A stretch of 64,000 nt of DNA, from the NCBI GenBank assembly GCA_015680685.1, contig MNCI01000651.1, positions 2,123,164 through 2,187,163 on the forward strand, read 5' to 3'. Position numbers and translations under genes: made by a program. This DNA is from Gnetum montanum. Taxonomy: Eukaryota; Streptophyta; Gnetopsida; Gnetales; Gnetaceae. The notes beneath the pieces were generated by a model. It made no database searches. It was not told the origin of the DNA and saw only the letters and a program-made list of their open reading frames with translations. Shown here piece by piece: positions 11,754-23,645 of this stretch. Each line of letters starts with the position of its first letter. Position 1 is the stretch's first letter.

Positions 11754-11870
11754 CTTAGTTGTTTGTTCACTAATTAGAACATAGAAAATCATTCACATCA
11801 TTGGAATGAATCCTTAGGGTTGATTGAGAAAATAATAAACAAGAATACATTGCACACTGAACAGACAAGT

Positions 11871-14549
11871 ATGTCTCATTCTTCATATGAAAGCACCTCA
11901 CCACCTAGCTCTGGAATAGGAAACAATTTATGACATAATACACGATGTTGATCTGCCAGTCCCTCAATAAGTTCAAGTTGTATATATTCATCTCAATGAG
12001 TATATACCAAACTTTACCTTTATCCTATATCAAGATGAACAACTGCATTGGCGAGACTTGAAGGGTAACATAGTGTTACCTCCCAATTGTTTAGTCCCAA
12101 GCATGCTTCTTCGTGCTCTCACATGAATTGGCATGCCGCACTTACATGTAGAATACATTATGCAAGACCATGATTCAAGAGAATACCGTTCCACAAAGGC
12201 ACAACATCAAAGGTACTTGCAACAAGAGAGACATCATAAGTCTTTGAAGGGTAAGCGGTCCCAAGATGCCCCGCATGTCTTAAGCAAAAATGAGGGTGGT
12301 GAACCTACCTTAGGTAGTCGTTGATACAACGATGTTCCTCCCCTTGACTTTGACGAAGGGGTTGTGTATCAGAACCTTCATTCCACTATTAATAACCTAG
12401 ATTCTGATACCCATGGGCACAAAGGGTCTAAGAAAGGAACACAGACATATGATAAAGGTGGACATTCTGATTGCAATCATGATTGAGGATGTGACTGTTG
12501 AAGAGAAAGTAGCAGACACTATCATGGTGATGATTCTCCTTCTTCACTTTCATCATCTTCTTCACCTTCTCCTTTAGTATTCAGATGTAGTCATAAAGAA
12601 AAAGACCATGGGGATAAAGGTAGGTGAAGTGAAAGTCATAGGTAAAATAACCAGGAAAGGGGACGAGGGCACTCTAGAAAGTCATGACATAGAAAAAGAG
12701 AGAGTAGGAAATAACGTAGACATCATAGATGCCATGGACGAGACAATTATGATGAACCCCTACTCGCTACTCAAAGTATGTTAGACATAACTAGGGCTAT
12801 TAGAATTCCAACAAGGGATTAGAAAGATAGTAGGATCAAGAGATTAGATATGAACAATATCCCGTGATTTGAAGGGGGATACAACGTTGATCCTTAGAAT
12901 CACTTACAAGCATTCCATAATGCATGTGCCTTACAAAAGATAGAGAATGAATGGAAAAAACTTAAGTTGTTCCCCCGAATACTAGTTAAAGAAGTAGAAA
13001 GCTAGTACTAGTCCTTAGAACCAAAACCCATTGATAGGTGGAGTACTATGTTAGAACTATTTAATGACAAGTACCAAACGTACTCTCGAGTGTTTAACTT
13101 GCGAAAGTAAATCCAAGGTTGGAAACAAGGAGGACATGAAACCTTCAATGTTGCCATGGGCCGATACTATGCACTGTTACATCATTTTCCTAGCCATAGT
13201 TATTCGCAAAGGGATCAACTACGCCATCTCATGGATGGGCTTAAGCCTAAAATGAGAAGAATCCTTGGGACTTATGCCCAAGGGAGACTATCCGAGCTTA
13301 GGTCCCATCAAATTCAAAGACTATTGGAGCAAGTTGTTATGGAAAAGGATGAGCTACAAAATAGAGAAAGTGCAGAAGAGTATAACTGAGATCCTTCCCT
13401 TTGGAAGAGGGGAGTAAGAGTTTATGAGGATGAAGAAAAGTCACCGCTTGACGAGAAGGTGAATAGGAAAACTTTGCCTATCCAAAAGATGACGTTAGAA
13501 GTTTTGGCAAAGGTAGATCAAATGTGGGATTCCCTAGATAATAGATTTCAAACTATTCTTAAAATATTAGAGGATTCTATAGAGTAAGGTAGTGAGAAAA
13601 GAAAAAGAAGAGACTGAACATGCACGTAGTAAGGATAAGGTCAAATTTGCCATCATTAAAGAGGTTGTGGATTTGGAAATAGATAATGATAGTAGATGTG
13701 AGATATCTTAATATGACCATCCTAAGGGATGTTGCCCTATAATCTCAGATCAATAGGAGTTTGGGGTGTATGCACTCAACCCACGATTAAACAAAGGTTA
13801 AACACCGCAAAGGTTACCTTATCCTCAAGGTAACCCAAGGCAGTTCCACCAACCTTTAACATATTATCCCAATGGAACTCCACCACAACTAATTGAGCAA
13901 TATCAACAATGGTAGGACCCACAATCATGGAGAATGCCACCACCAAGGCAACATTATCCTTACCGACAACCTGACCTGTATGAATATTACGTGTAGAAGC
14001 CAATATCCCCATGTGACTCTATTGGTCACGTCACTCATCAACCTCACAACCAAGCCCATGAGTATTATGGGACTCCCTCTTCTAGAGGTGATATTCCACA
14101 ATCATTTCATCCTTCTCATCTAGCTACATCTCTTCCACCAATAGCTCCACTACCCCCTACTTCCATGATGCAAGGTGAAATCCCTACCCAGCCGTAGCAA
14201 CATAACACCACGAGGGCTGTTAACTCTCAACCTACTGTTGGTTCCAACAACCACATGAAGAAAAGAATTTTCTTTAGAACCAACAATCCAACTAAGCTAT
14301 TGCAATCACAAGAGATTGATTCCTTAGACACCTTAGTATCAATCAAAACTTTAGAGCCCCCTTCAATCTAGTCATCATACTCAACGCATATGGTCATGCT
14401 AACACATGCCATCATTGATTGGATCAAAGTTGGCCACCTTACCAAGAAATTATCTAATCCTAAAAGTCCTTTGATATACTTAAAAATTATTGGAAATGTT
14501 CCATGCAAGGCTCTTTTGGATTCAGGTTTCGGTGTCAACTTGATTTCCA
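11871..14549 (+). pseudogene. gag plus truncated protease, first copy in element C
   Basis: The conserved start at 11,871 (MSHSS) leads into the family N-terminal block (VYIHLNEYIPNFTF near 11,980). A basic linker and the retrotransposon gag domain follow near 12,960-13,390: YYALLHHFPSHSYSQRDQLR, then LGTYAQGRLSELRSHQ. Next come YDHPKGCCPIIS near 13,713 (knuckle remnant), a Pro/Gln-rich segment, and the first part of an aspartic protease with ALLDSGFGVNLIS near 14,510. The sequence then jumps back to gag. It has frameshifts and many stops, including a TGA after EEYN at 13,387 that element A shares. Confidence 0.7.
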
Positions 14550-16341
14550 ATGATATTACGCATTGCTACATCGTTGTCCGGGCCATGGCTACAGACAACG
14601 GGATCAACTCCATCACCTTGTAGATGGGCTAAGACATGAAACCAAGAGAACCCTTGGGACATATGCCCAAGGGAGATTATTAGAACTTAGGTCCCATGAA
14701 GTTCATAGACTGTTGGAGAAAGTAGCCAAAGAAGAAGCGGAGCTATGGAAAAGAGAAAGCACGGAAGAGTATAACCATGATCCTTCCCTCCAAAAGAAGG
14801 GAGTGAGATTCTATGATGAAGAGGATGAGTCACCACTTGAAGAGTTGGGAAATAGAAAAACCTTACTACTTCAGAAGCTAACAACAGAAGTGGCAGCTAA
14901 GGTACATGAGATATAGGACTCCTTAGATAGTAGACTTGAACTTGTCCTGAAAATTGTAGAGGAGTCTAAGGAGGAATGAAGTAGTGACCATGACAAGAAA
15001 AAGTGGAGAGATTCAGGCCATGCACATGACAAGGGTAAGGGAAAAATAACTACCACTGATGAGGTTGTGGATTTTGAAATGGACAATGATGGTGGATGTG
15101 AGATCTGCCAATATGACCATCCTAAGGGATGTTGCCCAATAATCTCACATTTGCAAGAGTCTAGGATGTATGCACTCAACCTAAGACTTAACAGATGGAA
15201 AGCACCTCGAAGGTTACCTTATCCCCAAGGTAACCCAAGGTAGTTCCACCAACTGTTAACATATTATCCAAGTGGAACTCCACCACAACCTATCAGACAA
15301 CACCAGCAATGGAAATACCCACAGTCATGGGGGATGCCATCGTCTAGGCAACAATACCCTTACCGGCAACTAGACATGTATGGCTACTATGTGCAGCATC
15401 CGATTTCTCCAAGTGACTCTATGGGTCACGCAACCCCACAACCTCACTACCAAGTTTAGGAGTATTTTATAAGGACTCCTTCTCCTTCAGGAGATGCACC
15501 ACATACATACCATCCTCAAAATCCATCTACCTCTCTTACGCCAATAGTTCCACTACCTCCTACTCCAACAATGCAAGGGAAACTCCCCACTCAACCACAA
15601 TAATGTAATGCTACAAGAGTTGTAAACCTTCAACCCGCTACTTGTTTTGGCAACCGCAAGAAGAGAAGACCTTTCTTCAAAACAAAAAGCCTAGACAAGC
15701 TCTCACAACCACAAGCGGTTGAGTCTATGTATGCTCCTCCAACAATTAAGGCTTCGGAGCTCCCTTCAAACCAAAGACATAGCTTAATTAACACGGTTAT
15801 GTTAACACATACCGTTATCGACTGGGTCAAGGTAGGTCACCTTCCTAGGAAATTCTCTGACCCTAGAAGTCCCTTAATCTACCTCCAAGTCATTAGGAAT
15901 AAACCTCATATGGCTCTTCTTGACTCAGGTTCTAGAGTCAACTTAATCTCACAAGAAATGTATAAAGCCTGGAACCTACCTTCACTTAAGATGAGCAATA
16001 TTCAAGTAGAGCTGGCTGACTAGTCCATCACCATTCCCTTGGGATTGGTGGAGGACATCATTACCATTGTGTGTGGTTGGTCATACCTAGCTGATTTCCT
16101 TGTGATAGAAGTCAACAACAACAAAGCGTACTTCCCAATTATAATGGAAAGGGCATGGCTAAGTACAATAGACGCATGCCTAGGAACCCGTGATCTTTCC
16201 TTGGAAATATCTAAGATAAACATTTATGGAAAGATTGAGAACAAGAAAGTTTCATGTATCACATACAGTAACTCAGAGGGTGATTACATGGAGGAATGCT
16301 CAACATCTCCTACATGCAACTGGTGTGCCCTAGAAACTTAG
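14550..16341 (+). pseudogene. Second gag C-terminal half plus protease in element C
   Basis: It begins in the middle of the gag domain (LLHRCPGHGYRQRDQLHHLV) and runs collinearly to the protease in one frame apart from stop codons. The knuckle-like motif is CEICQYDHPKGCC near 15,100. The protease shows ALLDSGSRVNLISQEMYKAW near 15,912, with the catalytic D-S-G, and FPIIMERAWLST near 16,132, the flap-side ILGRPFL equivalent. Bases here resemble element B more than the first copy does, for example GAGATCT before the knuckle. This points to a recombinant origin. The last codon before the stop is at 16,338. Confidence 0.75.
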
Positions 16342-18504
16342 ATATGAAGGTGCCTGTATGTAGCAACCACACAATAAGCGGACACCCTGTGGTTGATAGC
16401 TAATCGAAAGAGCAACCCACGAACATGCTTGGAAAAAATGGGGGAACAACTCACGCCCATAACAAGAGCATAGATACATTGGAATATGAGCATTTCCAAC
16501 TTTCATCCCTTAACTTGAAAACATCAATCGGGAGAAGTTGGACACTTCTAAGAAATTCAAATAGATGTTCATTATTTTGAATCTCTGCCTTTCCATTCAA
16601 TCATAGGGAAGATGGCCACCTATGCTAATCATTTGAGGCCCTCAGTTCTTTTAAGTTTCTTTCTTACACATTTTGTTTTACAAATTTCTTTAACTTTTCT
16701 TGTTTTTGTCTTACAAAATTGTTCATACTTTTCCATTTCTTGTGTTTGTTATCCATCTTGTTAAGTTTGTCATTTAATAAGTGTTCTTCATGATGGTATG
16801 AACTGTTTTCCTATTGATTGCTAATGTTTGGTTTTTACCTTTAAGTTACGATGTTGATACTAAGGTATGGTTCTTTTGATATGATAGGCAATAAGTCCAC
16901 TTCATCCATACATCTACAAATTTCTATGGTCTCTCTCAGCTTGGGAATTGTACAGTCCCTTTCTAATAAGAACTATAACGAATCGGTGACTAGGTATTTC
17001 TCAAACTAAGGAAGGAATCAAGGATTGAAAAGGGTGTGGCTTCAAGGGAAGTTGATGCATTTGTGTTGGCTATTCTCTTGGGTGCTTGGATGTTTTCTTC
17101 TTGAGTTTTCCTTCCCATTCTGACATTGCTCCATTATCGGGAAGCTAAGTTAATAAAAATAAAAAGTCTTTGCATGGTCTGGTTCTCACGTATAAACACA
17201 TTAAAAAAAAGGAAAGAAAGAAAGGAAAAAAAGAAAAAAAAGTGAGAATTCAAAGCACACCCCTTAGACAAAATAATCATTTAGGCTACAAGCACTAGTT
17301 ATGAAACTCAAATAAAAATGTTTCCTCTAACTAAGGCCCTTCTCACTTCCCATTCTCTCCTCCTTCATTTCGTCGAAATGGTGGTGGCTCTTTGGTGGAG
17401 ACATTCTTGTTACTTCAAGAGAATGGGTTGGCGGAATGTATTAATGCAAAGTCACTGGATGTGGTTTGTTTGAGGCTGGACTTGGAATGGGATCTGCTAA
17501 GTTACATTAACCATGAAATACACAAGGGGTTGTACACCACCTTGTTCTTGAGATTCCATTCCATTCTTTTCTCTCCATTCATCTCTCCATTGTTCACCTC
17601 ATTGCCAATTGTATTTGTAGTCCATATTTTAGGTGATGCATCATTTTCTTGTTGGTAAATTCTTGTGGTTAAGACTTTAACTCTTGTTCCAAATGACATT
17701 CCCAAAGCCTACGGACTCTTTGAATGTGGGTTTGTCAAGGCATTAAGGGCATAAGCCTACATTGGGGAGGACCCACTAGCATTCCTATTTGGTGCATCAG
17801 TTAAATTCTTTCCCTTAAAATTTTTGCAATCAACTTTATTTTGTTCATTTCCATCTTGACATCTATTTCACCGATGTTATAGTTGTCTCTTTTTCTTTAT
17901 ATTTTTTGTTCTTTATTTTTTCTCCATTCTATCGCTACCGGAGGTTCGCTCTTAGTCATGGGGGTCTGGACCCAAATTTTTTTGATTTTCTCCTAACCCC
18001 TACACCTTTGGTAGCCACTATTATATCTCCAAACCTGCATCAACCATACCACAATTCAGGTAATGGACCCTTCACCGAAGCAAGGTATTAATTGCATTAT
18101 GATTCATTTACCCTTGCTAATATAAAGATTTTGTTGTGTGTGCAGATGGAAATCATGCAACAATGGATTGGATCTGGAGGAAACACTTGGAATGGAGCAG
18201 TGCTGAAAGTAGGTATGTAAGGAGCAAGACCGATGGTGTGATTATAGATAGACAACAAAAGGTGCAACCTTGGTATTGGCAGTAGCAGACTTCTTCTCTC
18301 TTCTCTCTTCTCTCTCAACTGTCAAATAAGGCCTGATGTTAAATTTATAAGGTGTTCACTCTTATTTTCATGAACACTAATTTTATCATGTTTTGTAATG
18401 ATGATTTGTTCATATGTCATCCCATTCACCATTAGTTCCATTTAAGTTAATAATCCCATACCATCCCAATATTTTGTAAAGAACTTGAGGACGAGTTTTT
18501 ATTT
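16342..18504 (+). repeat. Conserved noncoding 3' block of element C
   Basis: This stretch stands where pol would be in an autonomous element. It aligns over its length with 38,665-40,742 in B and with most of 41,634-43,789 in A. Shared landmarks are ATGGTGGTATGAAC-like sequence near 16,793, GGTGTGGCTTCAAGG near 17,031, and a CTTAGTCATGGGGGTC site at 17,951 that resembles the real polypurine tract. No long frame is shared by the copies. Confidence 0.65.
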
Positions 18505-18537
18505 AGTCATGGGGGTATGATGGGATGCAATATTGAA
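18505..18537 (+). promoter_or_regulatory. Polypurine tract and first bases of the 3' LTR, element C
   Basis: AGTCATGGGGGTA (18,505-18,517) is followed by TGATGGGATGCAATATTG, the family LTR start. Homology to the LTR ends about 20 bases in, so the 3' LTR is almost completely deleted. Confidence 0.7.
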
Positions 18538-19625
18538 ACTCTAGTGTGTAAATCAATGCTGATGTTAAAACTATCTGTAAACGATGACATATTGTTAAGT
18601 TGGCAGAGAAAACTAAAACATGAAAAATGAACTGTAAATCAATGATTTAATTAATTCACTTTGCGTCCCTGGAAGCAATCGGAATCTTACAAACTTGATC
18701 CATGCAATATATTCAAGCCTTAAAAGAAGCTGGAAAATTGATGAAACAGGTGAAACGCATATAGAGTATTAAATGAGTTTTAGTGAATCTCCCTAATTTA
18801 GTGATCAAATGCAGAATCGCTACGTTCAAACTTAGCAAGTTTCTAATTCTAAAACCAAGGAACCCAATGTTCATCGGAACTAAAGAATATTAATTGAACT
18901 AAGGAGCGGTCACTGTACATAAATAAAAAGATAAATGCCATTATGTTTCTTTGTTCAATGCAAATGCAATGGTCATCGATTTAGATTTTATGATATTTTT
19001 TTTATTTGACTATTTTATTGGTGTAAAGACTTTTTCTAGGTTAACAAATATGTGCTTGCATGGTAAGGGCTTTCATGTCATAGCTTCAATACGTAGGAAA
19101 CTTTGCGTTGTAGGAAAAGTTCTTCATAAATGAATTCTAAAACTAGTGTATTCCCACAAATCCAAAAAAAAATTCCATTTCAATATTGTTAGAAATGTTC
19201 ATTCACTATTTTTCATATGTTATAAATTGTTTACGTTGAGAAAAAATGCACATGGCATGTTGACTATTTTATAAAGTTGCTTTACAATTGAAAATCCATG
19301 AAGAATATGTTTTCTCATCACAGGGTGGCGTTAAGTGTTGATACACGATTACAATACACAAATTTGATCTTGGAAGTTCTATTGATATTAAAAGTGTAAC
19401 AATTACAGTAACTTGAATAAGTCATAGGGTTGAGGGGAAGGGGAAGTTGAGAGCACTGTGAATGAAACTCGGGAACAACCTTATAAATAAATGAGGATTA
19501 AAGGAGGAAACTCAAATCGGGGCACTATCAAACATTCACACATACTAACTTGTTACAAGATAGAATGACATAGAATTAGATGAGGCAAAGAGCTCTCAAA
19601 CATACTATCAAAGAGTTCATTTTTA
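18538..19625. other. No recognisable gene
   Basis: AT-rich sequence between element C and the long LINE. One 60-codon open frame at 18,951 has no recognisable domain. A CTTATAAATAAATG string near 19,480 resembles a TATA box, but nothing around it supports a promoter. Confidence 0.4.
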
Positions 19626-19626
19626 G

Positions 19627-20335
19627 GTAGCACCGGCTGCGCGTACACCTGGAGCAACCACAGGCAAGGCGCTGCGAGGGTCCTGTCCCGTATTGACCGC
19701 ATCTAGGCCAATGAAAAATTGCTGAAGGAGTGGGATTTTAATGTTTACGGTGCTGCCCGCATGGCCTCCGATCACTGGCCCATCTTCTACCAACTGGAGT
19801 GGGGAGAGTTCCAGAAACCATGTATCTTCCACTTCGAGCGCACCTAGATCCATGCGCCGTGGCTTGGGAAATTGGTGTGAGACATCTGGTAGAATTACAG
19901 CGCCTCGATGGACCCGCGCGATTTCCTCAAAAATGGGTTGCAGACGCTGAAACAAAAAATAAAAAATATCGGACCAACAGAAAAATATCGGTTCAAAATG
20001 TGCCATAGTTAGGTGCAGGCCAAACTGTAGACTATTCAATTGCTGCAGGAGCAGCAGGGGAGTGGGGCTAACTTTACCAGGGAGGAGCTCGCCCTGCAGG
20101 CCGAGCTACAGCTCCTACACCACGAAGAGGAGGAATACTGGCACCAGCAGGCACGTGTGCAATGGCTGAGGACAGGAGATCAGCAAACAAAATTTTTTTC
20201 TTAGCCACAAAGGCACACCGTGGCTCCTGGAACGGAGCCATTCAGGTCCTCCTACAGGGTGAGTCACCGCCGCGCGCTGGCAGCCTCCTGAACTACTGGT
20301 GATAGGTGTGGGAATCGTAGCCAACAGACCCAGTT
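19627..20335 (+). pseudogene. LINE ORF2: endonuclease C-terminus and linker
   Basis: STGCAYTWSNHRQGAARVLS, then RIDRI, then SDHWPIF is the end of an APE-type endonuclease, containing the conserved S-D-H near 19,768. The catalytic N-terminal half is missing. The linker that follows contains FTREELALQAELQLLHHEEE and WLRTGDQQTKFF near 20,170, the usual WL..GD.NT.FFH motif of plant L1 ORF2. Frameshifts are present. Confidence 0.75.
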
Positions 20336-21355
20336 TTGGTTCCCGTGGGCAAAGTTTTAAACCTGGCCGATAATTTTCTGCTCTTGAAGCCATTCACGCG
20401 CCAGGAACTACACAAGGTGCTACAAAAAATGCCGGCGCACAAGGCGCCTGGGCCAGATGGCTGGCCCATTGAATTATTTGTGAATTTCGAGGATGTACTC
20501 GGGCAGAACCTGCTGGACACGTTTAATCACATGTTGGCATGGAGGCAGGTGCGAAATGAAATTAATTGCTCGCGCGTGGTTTTGCTGCCGAAGACTAAGA
20601 ATACCACAGCACCCAGTCATTTCTGCCCCATTGGGGTCTATAATTCTTTGCTGCGGTTATTCTCTCACCTGCTCGTGGCTAGACTACAACCGCTCATGAC
20701 GAGGCTCATGGGGAAGCACCAGGCCACATTCACGAAGGGACGTCACCTGCAGGACCAGGTTCTGCTGCTCCAAGAGATCCAGCACTCCCTTCGGACTACC
20801 AAACTTCTGGGCCTGTACATCAAGCTGGACATTACCAAGGCCTACGATTCCGTTAGTTGGGCCGCCTTGGGGTCTGTTTTGCTTGCTAAAGGATTTGACC
20901 CGACCTTCGTTGACCTCTACCTACAGATGTAGCATGGAGGGAGGTACTCGTTAGATATTGATGGGCAACTATGGGGCTTTCATGGGACCGGTCGCGGGCT
21001 GCGCCAGGGAGACCCACTCTCCTCGCTCCTCTTCCTGATGATGATGGACCTCCTGCAAACTTACTGTATGGAGGAAGGGATCCAGGGGTTAAATGTGCAC
21101 GGCATTCACTGTCTCTCTGCCCACTTCGCAGATGACACCATGCTCTACACCAAGGCTGCGGTTCCACAGGCCAGGGCGATTCTGAAGGCACTGGACCGGC
21201 TACACCGGGAAGTGGACCTGGTGCCCAATCCCGGGAAATTAGCTTTATTTTTCACCCACACTCATCCCTCAGTGAGCAGCAAAATTGTCCAAATCTTGGG
21301 AATTCTCCCGGGGAAGGCAGAAGAAAAGTACTTGGGCATTCCCATGCATAACTAG
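20336..21355 (+). pseudogene. LINE ORF2: reverse transcriptase domain
   Basis: RT motifs in order: KAPGPDGWPIELF near 20,442, VVLLPKTKN near 20,578, GLYIKLDITKAYDSVSW near 20,813 (first catalytic Asp), GLRQGDPLSSLLFLMMMDLL near 20,998, and HFADDTMLY near 21,125 (catalytic FADD intact). KYLGIPMHN near 21,330 ends the block. The catalytic residues are intact, but a stop at 20,930 and another just after PMHN break the frame. Confidence 0.85.
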
Positions 21356-21628
21356 CACATGCAGTGAACCTGGCAAGTGCTCATTGCAAGGATTCAGAAA
21401 TGAGCAGCCCACTGGACAAATAATTTCCTGTCTCGCAAGGGAAAGATGGTGCTGGCATCCTCAGTGTTGGGGGTGATGGTGAGGTTTGCTGCCTCAATGG
21501 CCTCCCCGCCCCTCGGCGTCACCGCCAAGATTGACCAGATTATTCGCAATTTCATTTGGTCTGGCAGAAAGGGGGGAAATAAGATGCATCTTTTGGCTTG
21601 GTCTAAAATCACGCGGCCCCAGTACGCG

Positions 21629-21682
<54 letters not shown>

Positions 21683-22628
21683 GGTCTCCTCCCCTTCTCC
21701 CTGGAGGTGGCCCTGGGACGTCATAGGCTCCTTCAACGCCTGGTCACTGGCAACGAGGACCCCTCCCTCTGGGTGCAAATCCTGAGGGAAAAATACAGCC
21801 CTTGGACGGTGGCTAACTCTGACTTCCACATTTGGAGGAGGCTCTGCGCTCAGGCTAGGGCGATGGATAGCGTGGAGGAGATTCACCTACGCCCCTGTCA
21901 GCTCCTGCAGAAGCTGTTCCCTGCGGATCCGCTCTAGAAGCGGCTGTGGAAGGGCATCCTCCCTGAAAAAATCAAAGCCTTTGGGTGGCTGATCCTCCAC
22001 TAGGCCCTCCCTGTTCGTGCTGCTCTGTAGGCCCGAGGCATGGCAGTCAATAATCAGTGCCCTATGTGCAATCAACATGCTGAAACACAGCAGCACTTTG
22101 TTCTTGAGTGTCAGGTAACCACGCAGTTATGGAGAACGGCGGGGCTCCGCTTTTCGGAATTCTCAGGCAACTCGGCAACACTGGCAGCGCTCTGGGTCCT
22201 GTGGAGGGCCAGGAATGATTGCATTTTGAAAGGTACAACACTCCCCTCCACAAGCATCCTTGCAAGAAAGATTCGGAAGCTTTGGAACGAAATTGCCTCC
22301 GCAATGGCTCCTCCCGCCACCTCAGAACCTTCCATCCAGCAGCTGGCGCAAACACGGTGGGGGTACGGGGGGGCCACCTTGCATGGCGGGACCGCCCCCC
22401 ACGACGTCGCCCTGGAGTGGATGAGCCCTGGATAGATCCACGAGGAGGAGAGGCAAGAACGTAACGCAGGCACTGCTGACCTTCTCGGGGAACAAATCCC
22501 AAACCTCCCAATGCAGACTTGGGTTGCGAGCGCCCCCAACAATCGCAAGACTGGCATAGCCCAGATCATTGACGAATATAGACGTCGCAGGGTGGAAGGG
22601 TCGGGACAGCCCAGTAAGGGCAACTAAT
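21356..22628 (+). pseudogene. LINE ORF2: thumb, Cys/His segment and C-terminal tail
   Basis: FLSRKGKMVLASSVLGVM near 21,422 and IDQIIRNFIWSG near 21,529 form the typical post-RT segment. QYAR is followed by the G run and then VGLLPFSLE, which is normally a short GG(L/V)GL turn. IKAFGWLILH*ALPVRAAL and CPMCNQHAETQQHFVLEC near 22,060 form the zf-RVT-type Cys/His motif (C-x2-C-x4-H-x4-H-x4-C). The tail has a Gly-rich patch near 22,360 and IAQIIDEYRRRRVEG near 22,555, and ends at the TAA near 22,626. Confidence 0.8.
21630..21680 (+). repeat. 51-base homopolymer G run inside LINE ORF2
   Basis: An uninterrupted run of 51 Gs at the position where LINE ORF2 normally encodes two glycines. The length is a multiple of three, so it would read as poly-glycine without shifting the frame. 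It may be a real slippage expansion or an assembly or polishing error. Confidence 0.9.
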
Positions 22629-22872
22629 AAGGTCCGTCCGAGTCTCCCGGCCGGTTGCCGGCGCAGGTAGTTAGGGCACCTTGGGTGGGGTTTTCTTTGT
22701 CTTGGTTTAGTCTCTGATTCTTGGGAGGTGGGTCGCCTTTCGGTAGCCAGGTGTCCTTGGCGGGGATTTCCTTGTTTGGTGTGGGGCCAGCAGCCTTGAT
22801 CCGTGTTGTACCCATGTATAGCTTCTCTTTTTTTTGATATTTAATTTAGCCCAACCTTTTCCAAAAAAAAAA

Positions 22873-23645
22873 TATTTGTTTAAAAAAGCAAAGTTAAGAA
22901 TCCTGGATTATGGATTATAGTATTAAAATAATGTATATAAAAATGAATATAATGCACCTGAATTTTAGCTTAAGTCCTTCTTTCTTCGATCCGAGCAGTT
23001 TCAGAATTCTTTGCTTTTTTTTTTTCCTTTTTTCAAAAACTTATAACTCATAATTCTTTGTTTTTCCCCTTTTTCAAAAACTTATAACTTGGCCTCACCG
23101 GAAAGAATCCAAATAGCTCAAAAATTGTAGAAAAATGCAAACGCACCAATCCCAATGACGGATTTCTAAAGCAAGCTTGGATGCTGGTTCATTCTGTTCT
23201 CCATTTTCATTGTCAAAATCTAACACAAGCTGTAGCAAAATGGAAGTAAAGCTACTACTTGTGCAATAATACTGAAATTTCAGTAATAAGGAAATTGCTA
23301 TGAAGAAGAAGAATCTCGAAATAGCAACAATGACCAAAGAGAGAAAGAGCTTCTTTCAACCCGCGCTTGCACTTTTCGTCAGGCTAACAACTTATGGTTC
23401 CATATATAATTCAGCGTTCCCTGACCGACGGTTGATCAACAGCTGCATTTTTGAATAAATAAATAAAGAGGATGGTCGGTATTTGCCTAATGGATGGCAT
23501 TGTCGGTTAACTTTTAAGCAACTTGGAAAATACGATTCTCAGCTTTAATGGTAGTTGTCCTATCCCAGTCAGAAAAACAAATGAAAAGAAATTAGATTTC
23601 TGAACAGATGAAAAGAAATTAGATTTTAAAATGATTAACGTAAAG
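22873..23645. other. No recognisable gene
   Basis: AT-rich sequence with a near-duplicate TTTTTCAAAAACTTATAACT at 23,031 and 23,072. A minus-strand frame at 23,095-23,337 shows no recognisable domain. Confidence 0.4.

Larger units (their letters stand above)
11440..18537 (+). mobile_element. Element C: pol-less gag-protease LTR retrotransposon, truncated at both LTRs
   Basis: In order it holds a truncated 5' LTR, a primer binding site, gag, a first incomplete protease, a second gag C-terminal half with a complete protease, a ~2.1 kb noncoding block, a polypurine tract and about 20 bases of 3' LTR. No reverse transcriptase, RNase H or integrase motif is visible anywhere in it. It belongs to the same family as A and B. 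The gag-protease duplication is unique to this copy. Confidence 0.7.
19626..22872 (+). mobile_element. 5'-truncated L1-like LINE with endonuclease end, RT, zinc-knuckle and poly(A)
   Basis: A GC-rich element starting inside the endonuclease domain and ending in a poly(A) tail near 22,862-22,872. Its 3' ~540 bases match the short copy at 6,707-7,285. The order is endonuclease C-terminus, linker, RT, thumb, C-terminal Cys/His segment, a Gly-rich and basic tail, and a 3' untranslated region. I found no convincing target duplication. Internal stops show it is inactive. A 51-base G run interrupts it at 21,630. Confidence 0.85.

Noticed and set aside
13776-14012. Minus-strand 78-codon ORF in element C
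   Set aside because: Antisense to the Pro-rich linker of gag-protease.
16342-18504. Possible envelope-like gene after the protease in element C
   Set aside because: Some Athila elements have an extra ORF before the 3' LTR, but the short frames here are not shared among A, B and C and show no consistent membrane-protein pattern.
21494-21886. Minus-strand ORF with a long poly-proline run
   Set aside because: It is the reverse of the 51-base G run inside the plus-strand LINE RT gene.
22062-22623. Minus-strand ORFs of 149 and 170 codons
   Set aside because: They lie antisense to the LINE C-terminal region. GC-rich composition keeps the frames open, and no domain is recognisable.
19626-22872. 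Target duplication for the long LINE
   Set aside because: Comparing the bases before 19,626 with those after the poly(A) tail gave no convincing match.
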